This document shows positions 34,401 through 44,615 of a DNA stretch of 64,000 nt, piece by piece. Origin of the DNA: Helianthus annuus (Eukaryota > Streptophyta > Magnoliopsida > Asterales > Asteraceae); assembly GCF_002127325.2 (NCBI RefSeq), contig NC_035435.2, positions 111,788,090-111,852,089 of the forward strand. Reading direction: 5' to 3'. A program made the translations under genes and the position numbers. Numbering within the stretch: position 1 is the first letter of the stretch; every line of letters starts with the position of its first letter. The notes beneath the pieces were generated by a model. It saw only the letters and a program-made list of their open reading frames with translations. It was not told the DNA's origin and did no database searches.

Positions 34401-35023
34401 AATAAAATAAAAAAACAGATAGACAAGATGAATCACTTGGATCCGACTCGCCTTTAGTGTAACCTCAAACTCTCAACACCCAAACCCCAACACCGTCAGA
34501 TTTGATACCTCAAACTTCACTAAAGTAAATGTGGAAGGTGCTCGAGAACATATAGTACTTGTAAACACTGATGTGTGTTGGTGTGAATATATTTTTAGTT
34601 ATATGTTAAGCCCTTTTTAACACTTTAGTCAAGTTTTAAATTTATAAAACACGATATTCTACTAACACTAAAAACACATATGGGCAAGTGTACCCATCGT
34701 GAGCGTAGTATAGTGTTGGTAAGATAGCGAGGTCGTCCAAGGACACAAGAGCTTTTAATACCGGTTTATCTTCAACGTCTTATCACATCAAAAATTTGGA
34801 AAAGGTTTTAAACAAGAAAATAAAAACTAAAAATGCTGAAAATTAAAATAAAGTAAAAACAGATAGACAAGATGAATCACTTGGATCCGACTCGCCTTTA
34901 GTGTAACCTTTGATGATTTCCGCAGTTTTGCACTTTTTAAGAGATTATCTTAGTTATAGCAGTAGGCCCCCCTTTTGAAGGTGACGTTACCCTCAACCCA
35001 GTAATTTGAGTCAGCAAGGATAC
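31154..35023. repeat. four-copy tandem array of a ~967-bp composite unit
   Basis: Unit starts are 31154, 32121, 33089 and 34056; the last ends about 35023. Each unit holds, in order, the last ~284 bp of SoloB, ~126 bp of SoloA interior, ~103 bp of CopB gag, and ~455 bp of SoloA head through GCAAGGATAC. The unit-to-unit junction joins SoloA GGATAC to SoloB TATACG with shared TAC. The gag pieces begin near 31564, 32530, 33499 and 34466. SoloA heads start at 31667, 32633, 33602 and 34569. Units differ only by scattered bases and small indels. Confidence 0.92.
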
Positions 35024-36317
35024 AATCCTAAAGGGTCGGAATATTGAAAGATAATTAATTAAGTTATTAATGCGTAATGTGGTAGGCCCCTGATTTGAAG
35101 GTGACGTTATCCTCGGCTAAGTGGTTTGAGTCAGCAGGGATATAATCCCAGGTAGCCGTGTTAATGTATTAATAGTAGTTTACATATGAGGGGATCAAGC
35201 CATTCGCACCCCCGCCATCCAATACCAGTGGGTATTGAAGGAGGTCCTAGTAAGCTTGACCCAGGTCCTTGTAGGATCTATACACTGAACAAGGCAAGAA
35301 CCTTACCAAACCATTCCCTTAACCCCTGACTAGGTAGACAACATATCTCTATATAGACCATAGAGATATGAATGGTGTAAATCTTTTATTTTGTATAGAC
35401 AGTAAAATATTGCCAAGACACCACGGACAAATGATAAGGAAGTTTCACCTTCAACATAAGAAACTAGTTATTAAAGTCATTAATACAAAACCAAATAAAA
35501 AGTGCGAAAAGATTAAAAATCAAAAGTATTACACTAAATGCTTGTCTTCACCAAGTGATGTAAGAGACTTAGGCAAACATGGCCTTTGATTGTCAAGAAC
35601 TCTTACTATCAATCTTGGATCCCGAGACTACTACACACACTCTATGATGGATGATGGTGGTGGATGTGGGTTGTAGTGGTGGTGGAGTGTGGGTGAAGTG
35701 GGAGAGAGGTGGTTTGCCAAGGGATGCCTTAGAAGAGAACCAAGCACCGCTATTTATAGCCTGCACAGAAGCCCGGACACGGCCCCATGTTCATTGGGCC
35801 CAACCCCGTGTCCATCCTTCTTCTCTTTCTTCATTAATTGCAATTTGTCTGCATTAGCTCCACACGCCTCCGTGCCCGCTGGGCACGGCCCCGTGTGCAG
35901 AAGCGTATCTGTACTATCAAGGTTTGCTTGGATTTTACGAATCTTAGCGTTGACCACGGCACATGTTGAGCTGGGCACGCTTCCGTGTCGGGAAAGAAGC
36001 TTCTATAACTTTGTCCTTTCTGCAGACAAATGGCCACGCCCCCCTGTGTTCGCTGGGCACGGGGCCGTGGTCATCCTTCTGTTCTCTTGTTTTTGCTTGG
36101 GAAGATGCTGTCGAGGGGTCGGGCATGCCACCTTTATTCCTTTTCTTGTAATTATGTTAGATTTTGCTGCATATTTGTTCCTTTTGTTCATTTACGCTCA
36201 TTTAATCCTGAAAATACAAAAGGAAGACCAAAGCACATTTTTTCCAACATTAGTACTAAAAGGGTTAGTTTTATGCCTCATTTGATGTAATTTATATGTT
36301 GCATTTTACACACATCA
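34569..36317 (-). repeat. complete SoloA LTR copy (1,749 bp)
   Basis: Includes the last repeat of the head segment, two diverged blocks with GGTAGGCCCC...GAAGGTGACGTTA (about 34966-35020 and 35079-35140), a TATA box and GC-rich CACGGCCCCGTG words (35770-36070). Open frames of up to about 200 codons in 35650-36290 are low-complexity and overlap in several frames, so I do not call them genes. Confidence 0.8.
35750..35759 (-). promoter_or_regulatory. SoloA TATA box
   Basis: CTATAAATAG on the minus strand. Immediately upstream in that orientation (35770-36070) lie at least four CACGG...CCGTG dyads, such as GGGCACGGCCCCGTGTG. Confidence 0.65.
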
Positions 36318-38620
36318 ACACAATGGTGAGTGCCTATTGTGGATTAGTCGCCGATCAAATTGGGAACACTAATTTGACAGATGAAGACTGTGAACAAATA
36401 GACAGGGAGGAAATGGAACTAATGGATATAAAAAGGGCGTTTGCAAGTGCAGTGAGAAGAGCTAAGGACTACATAAGAAGAACGGATAGAACAAGCTTGG
36501 AGAGTAAAAGTGATACTAAGTATGGTTTTGATAAGGATGCAGTTACGTGATTCAATTGTGGTGAGAAAGGTCACTTCAAACGAGAATGCACTCGACCCAG
36601 CAGACAAGGAAATCAAAATCCTTTCCGAAACCAATCAAGCTCATCCAACGCAAATCAAGTGAACAATGAAAGGAGCATTGTAGAAGTTAACAACCCGGGT
36701 AACTCAAACCAGTCGGGGCCTTCAAATTCAAACAGGGCCTCAGTAGTTCATGCAGATGAAGGATGTGATTGGTCAGTTCAACTGGGAAATGAAGGAAATG
36801 GAGGAACTGCTTGTTATGCTAAGATCATCGAATATATCAGTTCGGATGATCGGATGATGACAGTTCTGGGTATAACGGTAGTTCGGATGAGGAAAGCTCA
36901 AGTGCGGGTGGTTATGGATCAGATTCGGATGTAAAGGAACATCTTGATGCTGAGGTTGACAGTTTACTAAAAGAAGCTAAGGAACTGAAAGAAGCCGAGG
37001 AGCTGAAAAGTAAGAAATCTGTGTTGGTAAGGAAAGCTGAAGCTGCATCCAAGGAAATGGAAAAATTCTTCACCGAGGATGGATCTTTTTCTTCTCAAAC
37101 TGCCTTTATGGTAAATGTTGCAGCGTCGACTAGTCAGGTACACACCGAAACTCCCAGTGTATGAAATGATTGTGTAGAATTGAAACGTAAGCTTGAAGTA
37201 GTTACTAGTCACAATCAAGGGTTGGTAGTTAATCTTTTAAAATGCAAGGAGGCAAATATGGCTTTAACTCATAATGAAAAAGAATTCAAATCTGTAATTG
37301 AAACGCTTAAGAAATGTGTGTCTGAGTTAACAAAAACAGTTTTGAACAAACAAACAGGTATTAATAACTACATTAATATCATTGAAGAAACAGAAAAGGA
37401 GTTAGCCATTTCCAAATGCGAGCACGATGCGATCAAGCTCAAATTGGAGAGTTATTCTAACTCCCGATATGTGCTTGATCATATCATCGAGGTTCAAAAG
37501 CTGAAAGGGGATGTTAAGTGCATTGGGTATAAATCGTGTCCACCTCCGTTGAGACACAATTATACCAAGTTGCCTGACGAGGACGAAATGCCACGTTTTG
37601 AACCATCTGTACCTCTTAATCCTGAAGAGTTTGTAGCAGGATTAGGGTTCAAACTAGACGACTCATCAAAGGAATCTGATAAGATAGAAAGTGTGTCTTG
37701 TGTTGCGGAACAAAGTCCTCCAACAATTGAGGATTATGTTTCGTCAGATGATGAATCAGATGTGAGTGATCAAGATCAATCTCTTGACAAGAAGAAATGA
37801 GTAGAAATTCCAGTTGAGAATCATATCTTGTGTGATCCTCCGACTCTAGTTGCTCATGTTGTGCAATCAGTTGCAAGACAAGAGATTGATTCAATCAAAT
37901 CTGTAGAGGAATCTGTGTCTATGTTTAAAGGCGATAATATGTTGTATACTTTGATTGGTGATGAAAAAATTTACTTAAACAAGGATTTCCCAATTTAAAA
38001 CGTTAATCCATCATTGATTGATAGAGTTTTGGAAGATTCTACTGGTAAGTTTTTGGGTAAGGCGATCCCGAGAGTTATAGTAACTCCGTATGATCCTATT
38101 CCAACATCTGAAGTTAGAAAACAATACGGGAATCAAAAATTACCAATCGAGGAACAACCAATCGCCTCTAAAAGTAAAAAACAGGAAAAACGAGCTCAAA
38201 AACCTAAGTTTGAGTCAAAAGGAGCTCCAAACAAGAAAAAGGGGAAGGATATTAAATTTGTGGCCTCCAGTGGTACATATAAAGTTGAGACTTTTGAAAA
38301 CAAATCAAATACTGATTTTGTCCAACAAGTCAAGATTTTAAAACGTAACAGTGATAACAATTACACTCAACATACAAATGGGTGCGATAATGCAGCAAGT
38401 ATCTCAAGGCCTACAAGTTCAACATCGGGACATCAAACGAAATCTCCTAAATTCGTTGAAAGGAGATCATGTTTTAAATGTGGGGAGTTTGGTCATATAA
38501 TCAAAAATTGTACAATCCCACCAAAACCAAAATTTGTTGAAAATGCCCCTCTTGAAAAGGATTACCAACGTCGTCCTGTGTCACCTAAACAAGACAAACA
38601 TACTGTTAAGGAACAAGAAG
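36318..38620 (+). pseudogene. CopB gag, C-terminal part
   Basis: Resumes exactly where 27784 stops (NTMVSAYCGLVADQIGN). It contains a first knuckle FNCGEKGHFKREC whose first Cys codon is replaced by TGA (about 36547). Then come an acidic frame-shifted stretch, an open coiled-coil block 37180-37800 (with KCIGYKSCPPPLRHNY as in CopA), stops near 37798 and 37998, and an open block 38014 onward. The latter holds an intact second knuckle CFKCGEFGHIIKNC (about 38468-38511), so the Tyr in CopA's second knuckle is a CopA change. ElC cuts the gene after VKEQE. Confidence 0.85.
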
Positions 38621-39402
38621 TGTTGGACCCAGTTTGGCCTTAACAACTTCTTTTCACGTAATATGGCAAGTGATTTCAGTAGATGTGAAAAAGATGTGCA
38701 GAAATGGAAATCAGACTTTCAGAAACAAGACCTACAAAATTATCAAGTTTATATCACTTTGAAACAAAATAGTTTACAAGGTGATTGTAAGATTATTATC
38801 TAATACAAATGAATCTTGAATTCTGTGGGTGAGAGGGCAATGGAGTTTATGTGGTATATATGAATGCTAAGCTTCAAACTCAATTGTCTTCTGCTGGTTG
38901 AGCCTTCTATTTATAGAAGGCTGGGTACATCAATAAACAATAGTTTATTCATGCAATAAGTCCTGCAAAAAGTAGCAATTTGACATATTCATTGAATCCA
39001 ACTATCAAGTTGCCTTTGTAATCATGATATCCAATAATGTCAAGTTGCTTCGGTCATTGTGGCAGGATAGAGCTGATTTTTAGACAAGTGGGGTATTCAT
39101 CAGAAATTCTGATAAACCACTTCATCAGAAATTCTGGTGAACAAATCATCAGAAAATCTGATGATCAGAATCATTAGAAACTGATGATATTTCTTAAATA
39201 TCATCAGATCCATCATAAATGACCTTCTCTGATAATCTTCTTCAGCTCTTGATCAACTTGTGATTCTTTGAAGTAGATGCTGTTCTTTTAGTTATCCTAT
39301 CTGATCTTATTCTTCTTGTTGTGATCTTCTGGACTGTTATCTTCTTCATAGAGCCAGTTGAATCTAATTTTCTTCAATACTTACAAATAAAGTTTCCTAA
39401 CA
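38621..39402 (-). repeat. ElC 3' LTR (782 bp)
   Basis: Plus strand starts TGTTGGACCC and ends TTTCCTAACA, so the termini are short imperfect inverted repeats. The CopB gag frame breaks exactly at 38620. TATA box (minus) at 38907-38918; palindromic ATCAGAAATTCTGAT words at 39087-39211 upstream of it. The partner LTR is not in the window, so the left boundary rests on the gag break and the TG. Confidence 0.75.
38907..38918 (-). promoter_or_regulatory. ElC LTR TATA box
   Basis: TCTATAAATAGA on the minus strand, with CATCAGAAATTCTGATG-type palindromes 170-300 bp upstream. Confidence 0.65.
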
Positions 39403-39415
39403 GTTTCCCCCTAAG
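39403..39415 (-). other. ElC polypurine tract
   Basis: CTTAGGGGGAAAC on the minus strand abuts the LTR. Confidence 0.8.
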
Positions 39416-39552
39416 TATTATAAGAAAATGAACTATCTCATGAACAGAAAATTTCCAAACAGTGGAAACATAACATTTGCAAATTTAAACCAGTTACAGA
39501 TGTTTTGAAAAACAAATTACATAAAAGATGAAAATTCAAATAAACAAGTTCT

Positions 39553-40261
39553 TCAATTCAGCTTCACTTTCTTGTGCACATCTCCTTTCTTTAACTGCTT
39601 CTTGTAGGAGATATACTTGTTGCAGATGACATACATGTCTTTGTACCATGTTCTTGCTTGGATCCATTCTTCAATCATTTGCTCAATTTCTTTCCTGTGA
39701 CCTTCCAAGTTCTTTCCTATCTTCTGAAGGTATTCTTGTCTTTTGTTCATACCTTTCATGATAAAACCTCAGAGTTTGATTTGAGTACTTGCAGATATCA
39801 ACACTTATGAATAGAGCTTTGTTTCCATCAATATCTCTGAAGATGACACCATAGTTGTGACTGTTAGAGTTACTTGATAGTTCAATGATGTCTCCAAATC
39901 TTGCATTTTCCAATATCTCTGAGGGGACTTTTGTCTTAGGTGATCTGACATACACCTTTTTGTTGTGTACATGCTCATAGTTGATGCATAGATCAAAGTC
40001 TGAAAAAGCCATTCTTTCAAACAGTAGTATTCCAGCCTTTGATATGCCCTTTAGTGCCCTTCTGACTTCTTGGGTATTTTTCTTTTCCTTTTCATAGTGA
40101 TCCTTCATAAACAGAAAGTCTAAAGGATACAATTTGTCAGTTATTTCTTCGTCAGTCACCATTTGTTCTTCCCCATTTTCTCTCAGAAGTGTGTATCTGT
40201 TTTGCACATGTGTTCCTCCAACATAGTCAGTTGCAACCTTCACTTCATCCACTTTTAAAAT
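39553..40261 (-). pseudogene. ElC ORF, C-terminal part
   Basis: After removing TekB this follows 51766 directly (VKRILKVDEVKVATDYVGG). It continues through FLFMKDHYEKEKKNTQEV and FGDIIELSSNSNSHNYGV to about 39755. A 1-base shift there moves the reading to a second frame (MNKRQEYLQKIGKNLEGHRK...) ending at 39553. The tail is Lys-rich and probably helical. I recognise no enzyme domain. Stop codons and the insertion make it a pseudogene. Confidence 0.65.
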
Positions 40262-43075
40262 TGTCACACCCCAACCGATGGCAGAATCATCGGGGCGCGG
40301 CACTGAGCGAAACAGATTGTCCAGTAGTTTCCATAACAACTATCATTACTATCCAGTTTAAAATGACACGTCCCATACCGTGTCCCAAATAATATAATAA
40401 ATTATTACAGATAACAACTAGTCAAGTAATTCTGTTCCGACAACTCAGATTTAAATTAATACAAAATATAAATATTGTTCAAATGCTCCTAAAGGCCCAG
40501 CCTGACAAGATCTACAGACAACTATGCCTTAGTTGCTTGTTCCTGACAGACAACTATCTGTTGGGGACCTTTAAGGCTTTATTCTAGCTTCACTTCCCTA
40601 GCAGGCAAATACCTTAAACACCTGTCACATACGTTAAAATAAAGTCAATACATAAAATGTAAAGGTGAGCATACAAGTTTGATAATAGCATATAGAGTTC
40701 GAATAGTTTACGCATAACCAGCACGTACATAGAGGGAAATGATGCATGTTAATTATCGACATGGACTTATCGATACCAACGACTGCGGGTTGACTGTCCG
40801 AGACAGTTCGCAATACATGATTACCACCGTAATCCATGCAAGTAATTGTCCTTAACAACCCCCGTGTGAACGGGTGCTGAGTCCAAACTATAGTACTACG
40901 TTGCTAAGGCAGGTAGACAGCATTCCACGTGTAAGAATAACAACAAGCATACATTTAGTCACGTAATACATGCAATCGGTTAGCGTTCAAATAGTTTGAG
41001 TAGTGTCTTCGATTGTGATTTTGATAAGTAACGTATCTAACACCCAAAAGTGCTAAAGCAAAAAGGGTTCGAGTATACTCATAGTGGTTGGTTATGGATT
41101 GAAGGGAGCGCTGAGAGTAGGGTTAGCCTGAATAGTTCGATGACATAACGATGAGTAACGCGGGAAAGCAAACAAGTGTAAATGGATCGAATAGCGTGGT
41201 CGATCGAACAACAGGTTCGATCGAACGGGCTGTTCGTTCGGCTTGAGAGTCCGTTTGAATAATCTTGTTCGATCGGCCGGTAGGCTCGATCGGCTGGACC
41301 ATTCGAGTGGATTGTTTCTTCCTCTGATGTGTTTGTGTATGATGATTTGAACTTTTGAAGTTTTCGTTGTAGTAGTTGAGAACACTGAAGTGTTCTTACC
41401 TTTCAGGTCGATCGATCGAACGGTCTGTTCGATCGGCCGGCTTAGCCGATCGGTTAGGAACTTCAGAAGTAGTTCTCAGCTGGATGGCTGTTGGATCGGC
41501 TGGCACTCTTTACTACGAACGAGTTGCAAAATCGATTAGTGTTGAAGCATAGTATCTCATGATCCGAAGGGTAATGTTTACCAATCGAGTAGCATATTCG
41601 ATCGAACATCACTTCGTCGATAGCATACTTCATGAAATTCGAAAAGTGTGGAACCATGTGCTAGCCGATCGGCTGGCCCGGCCGACCGGCTGGTATGTTC
41701 GATCGGCTGGGCTGTTCGTTCAAACAGCCTAGCCATTCGGCCAGCAATTCTGACCTGGTCAGCCTTTCGTCTAACACTTGGCTGTTTGATTATTTGTCAT
41801 GATTTCAAGGTATTCTGACAGCGAGTTAAACCATAGAACATGGGTTCTTACCTGCTTCACCGGTTCGGACAGGAATCACCCCAAGTCCGGCCGGTGAACA
41901 GTACGAAACGGTAGTTTGATGTTTAACCCGAAATCGGTGAACCTTGTAGATAGTATCCGAATCTTGAACCTTTTAACCGTTAGAATGATTAGTTAGTTGG
42001 TTCGAACTCCGTTTCTATCGGTTTTTAAGGTTTTGAGTGTAAAATGTTGAAGAAAAGTTGGAAATCCTTTCATGAAAATGTTAAGATTCTTACAAATCCT
42101 AGTTTGTTTATGTGGAAATCGTTCAGATCTAAGCTATTCATGGTTGAATGAGGCCAAAGTATGATGTTCTTCAAGAACACCAGGATGACATCACCTAAGA
42201 ACACTTAGATCTTGGTGATTTCACGGTTAGAAATCAAGTTTTGAAAGATAGAAAGGTGTAGAATCATGTAATGATCAAAATCGTACAAGAATTAAAGTGA
42301 AAACTTACCGGAGTTGAGAGAAATCTGAGAAAAGGTGAAGAACAAGGCTGGTTCGGTCAGAGCTTTCCAAAAGTAGAAAGGGTGATAATGACAGGGCTAT
42401 TTATAGGCCTCCCAAAGAGGAAAGTGTCAACCGATCGGCCAGGATCTCCGATCGAATGGCCTGCTCGATCGGCCAGGAAAGTGCTAGCCGATCGGCTGGC
42501 CTGTTCGATCAGGATGCTTCCTGTTCGATCAGCAAACCTTTTCGAATGTTTCACGACGGTTTTCGATATTTCAATTTCGATATACGATGATACGAATATG
42601 ATAGAGTTCCTAGTCAAATTACTTTCAGTCCCAACTACTATATCTAACATACAATCATCTATAAGTCACGTTTCGATGTCGGTTTCGATTGAGTTTGATT
42701 GCCTTTCGAGTTTCGATCCGAGTTTCGATTGATTCGATTGAATACCACACAAAACATAAAGTAAACATGCACATGTAACACATAAGGCACACACACACGT
42801 AAGTATTACCACACCGGTTTCGCATAGTTCGAGTCTCGAGTTCGCTTGATTGATTTGATTAACTTGATTATTGATTGATTAACTTTATCGCATTGTTAAT
42901 TCCTATTATTCACAGTCGTAAATCGGTCGCATTGATTAAACATTCGATCATTTTATTTAGACAACACCTACTCCACATAATACAAAAAGCAAAAAGAAAC
43001 ATTAACAGTCAAAGAAGTCAAAGTTGACTTGGACTTTGACTTTGACTTTGACATTCGAAAACACGGGGTGTTACA
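40262..43075 (-). repeat. TekB 3' LTR (2,814 bp)
   Basis: Plus strand TGTCACACCCC...GGTGTTACA. TATA box (minus) at 42398-42406. Many GTTCGATCGGC/GCCGATCGGC words at 41197-41735 and 42430-42536. A (TTTGAC)n tract lies at 43033-43052. The right LTR has an extra TTTGAC unit, lacks 25 bp near 50755 and has about 22 bp more near 50180, so the equal lengths are coincidental. Confidence 0.96.
42398..42406 (-). promoter_or_regulatory. TekB LTR TATA box
   Basis: TATAAATAG on the minus strand, with dense GATCGGCC/GGCCGATC words 30-140 bp upstream (42430-42536). Confidence 0.65.
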
Positions 43076-43085
43076 GCCTCCCCTT
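43076..43085 (-). other. TekB polypurine tract
   Basis: AAGGGGAGGC on the minus strand abuts the 3' LTR. Confidence 0.8.
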
Positions 43086-43164
43086 GTTTAGGGAATTTCG
43101 TCCCGAAATTAGGCTCGAAGCTGCACATCACCGTGAGTCATTTTACCAATCTGATGCTTCAGAT

Positions 43165-44334
43165 CTATTTAAACAACTGCGGGTACTTGGCCTTCATGTC
43201 GCTTTCGAGTTCCCAAGTGAACTCCGCGCCTCGCGTGCCTTCCCATCGGACTTTCACGATAGGGATGCGTGAGCGCCTGAGTTGCTTGGTTTGGCGATCC
43301 ATAATTTCGACAGGCTTTTCCACGAAGTGTAAGGTTTCGTTGACCTGATGATCGTCGAGTGGTACGATTAGATCATGATCAGCAAGGCATTTTCGGAGGT
43401 TAGACACATGGAAAGTCGGGTGGACGTTACTGAGTTCCTCCGGTAGTTCGAGTCTGTAGGTGACTTTTCCGATCCTTTCCAGAATCTTAAAAGGTCCAAC
43501 ATATCGAGGCGCTAGTTTCCCTTTCTTGCCGAATCTGACTACACTGTTCCAAGGGGATACCTTTAGGAGTACGTAGTCGCCAACGTCAAATTCAAGGGGC
43601 TTGCGCCTTCTATCGGCGTAACTTTTCTGTCTACTTCGAGCTTTTACCAAGTTGTCTCGAATCTGGTGGATTTTGTCAGTCGTTTCTTGTAGAATCTCAG
43701 GACCGGTTAGTTGCGAATGACCGATCTCGTGCCACACAATAGGCGATCGACATCTCCTACCATATAAGGCCTCGAATGGTGCCATTTGAATGCTGGCATA
43801 ATAGCTGTTATTGTACGAGAATTCGACTAGTGGCAGGTGTTTGTTCCAACTACCACCAAAATCTATGACACACGCCCGGAGCATGTCTTCAAGAGTACGG
43901 ATCGTTCTTTCAGTCTGTCCGTCGGTTTGTGGATGGAATGCAGTACTCAGATTAAGCGACGTACCAAGAGCCGCCTGGAACGTTTCCCACAATCGAGAAG
44001 TAAACCGAGCATCACAGTCAGAGATGATGTCGCGAGGCGTACCATGATTACAGATGATCTCGTCGGTGTAGATTTGGGCTGGTCGTTCCACCTTGTAGTC
44101 TTCTTGTATTGGCAAAAAGTGGGCTGATTTGGTTAGACGATCAACTATAACCCAAATACTGTCGTGACCTGATGGCGTGGGCGGGAGTTTCATTATGAAA
44201 TCCATAGCTATACTCTCCCACTTCCATATAGGTATCGGCGGTTGTTCGAGTAAGCCAGAAGGTCTTTGATGTTCAGCCTTGACTCTTGCACAAGTTAAAT
44301 AACTTCCAACGTAAAGGGCGATATCACATTTCAT
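43165..44334 (-). CDS. TekB integrase core and chromodomain-like tail
   Basis: 389 residues. The zinc module's CxxC reads YLTC, so the first Cys is Tyr (a G-to-A change). Catalytic D45, D106 and E142 are all present with 35-residue spacing. The C-terminal module [19 protein letters not shown] is followed by VHPTFHVSNLRKCLADHDL. The chromodomain-like end EKPVEIMDRQTKQLRRSR...GAEFTWELES runs to KYPQLFK. The real frame extends upstream through a TAG where TGG is expected. Confidence 0.88.
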   Translation of the reverse strand: MKCDIALYVGSYLTCARVKAEHQRPSGLLEQPPIPIWKWESIAMDFIMKLPPTPSGHDSIWVIVDRLTKSAHFLPIQEDYKVERPAQIYTDEIICNHGTPRDIISDCDARFTSRLWETFQAALGTSLNLSTAFHPQTDGQTERTIRTLEDMLRACVIDFGGSWNKHLPLVEFSYNNSYYASIQMAPFEALYGRRCRSPIVWHEIGHSQLTGPEILQETTDKIHQIRDNLVKARSRQKSYADRRRKPLEFDVGDYVLLKVSPWNSVVRFGKKGKLAPRYVGPFKILERIGKVTYRLELPEELSNVHPTFHVSNLRKCLADHDLIVPLDDHQVNETLHFVEKPVEIMDRQTKQLRRSRIPIVKVRWEGTRGAEFTWELESDMKAKYPQLFK

Positions 44335-44615
44335 ACCCGGCCACTAGTACTTGTAACGAAGATCCTGATACATTTTATCGGCACCGGGATGAATAGAATA
44401 TCGGGACTTGTGGGCTTCATTCATGATAATCTTTCGCAAATCGGTCTGCTTAGGGATCCAAATTCGGTCCAGATAATAGAATATCCCATCTGATTTGCTT
44501 ACTAACTAAGCTCCATCGTGGTAGATCCTCTCTCTCTCTTCAATGTATGCTTGTTAAAGCAAGCATGTTGAGCTTCGCGAATAAGGGCTTCGAGGTTATG
44601 CTGGGCTTGAACGTT
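44335..44615 (-). pseudogene. TekB RNase H-integrase linker, broken
   Basis: Reads [20 protein letters not shown], with the two zinc-module His residues, up to a TAG (TGG-to-TAG type) in place of the conserved Trp before WPGM. Further stops and frame changes lie toward 44615. It links the two longer open frames. Confidence 0.7.

Larger units (their letters stand above)
27785..36317 (-). mobile_element. SoloA: solo LTR inserted in CopB gag, later rearranged
   Basis: Ends are TGATGTGTG and CACACATCA. Target repeat ACAC (27781-27784 and 36318-36321); removing the insert restores the gag frame. The rightmost copy of the LTR is complete (34569-36317, 1,749 bp). No internal retrotransposon genes are present. 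A minus-strand TATA box at 35750-35759 sets orientation. The left head (27785-28006) is separated from the rest by SoloB and by the tandem array. The target repeat is 4 bp, shorter than the usual 5. Confidence 0.85.
10953..38620 (+). mobile_element. CopB: Copia-type element, host of later insertions
   Basis: CopB is in pieces: left LTR part (about 10953-11113 and 25418-25828, interrupted by TekA), primer site 25831, leader, gag part 1 (26587-27784), then SoloA, then gag part 2 (36318-38620), then ElC. Removing TekA rejoins the LTR at the TTGCT duplication. Removing SoloA rejoins gag in frame at the ACAC repeat. The Gag is clearly related to CopA's. The left end is uncertain (a TG at 10953 or 10927 are candidates) because its partner LTR is outside the window. 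The rest of the element lies beyond ElC, off the right edge. Confidence 0.75.

Noticed and set aside
31154..35023. CRISPR-like array or satellite
   Set aside because: Spacing is regular but the unit is ~967 bp, composite and made of LTR and gag pieces; there are no short repeats with unique spacers.
35650..36290. Overlapping open frames of 60-198 codons in SoloA
   Set aside because: Several frames on both strands are open at once over GC-rich CACGG repeats in an LTR; none resembles a protein.
42357..42732. Open frames of about 97-116 codons in TekB LTR (also 50946-51414)
   Set aside because: They overlap on both strands and cover the TATA region and GATCGG repeats; duplicated only because the LTR is.
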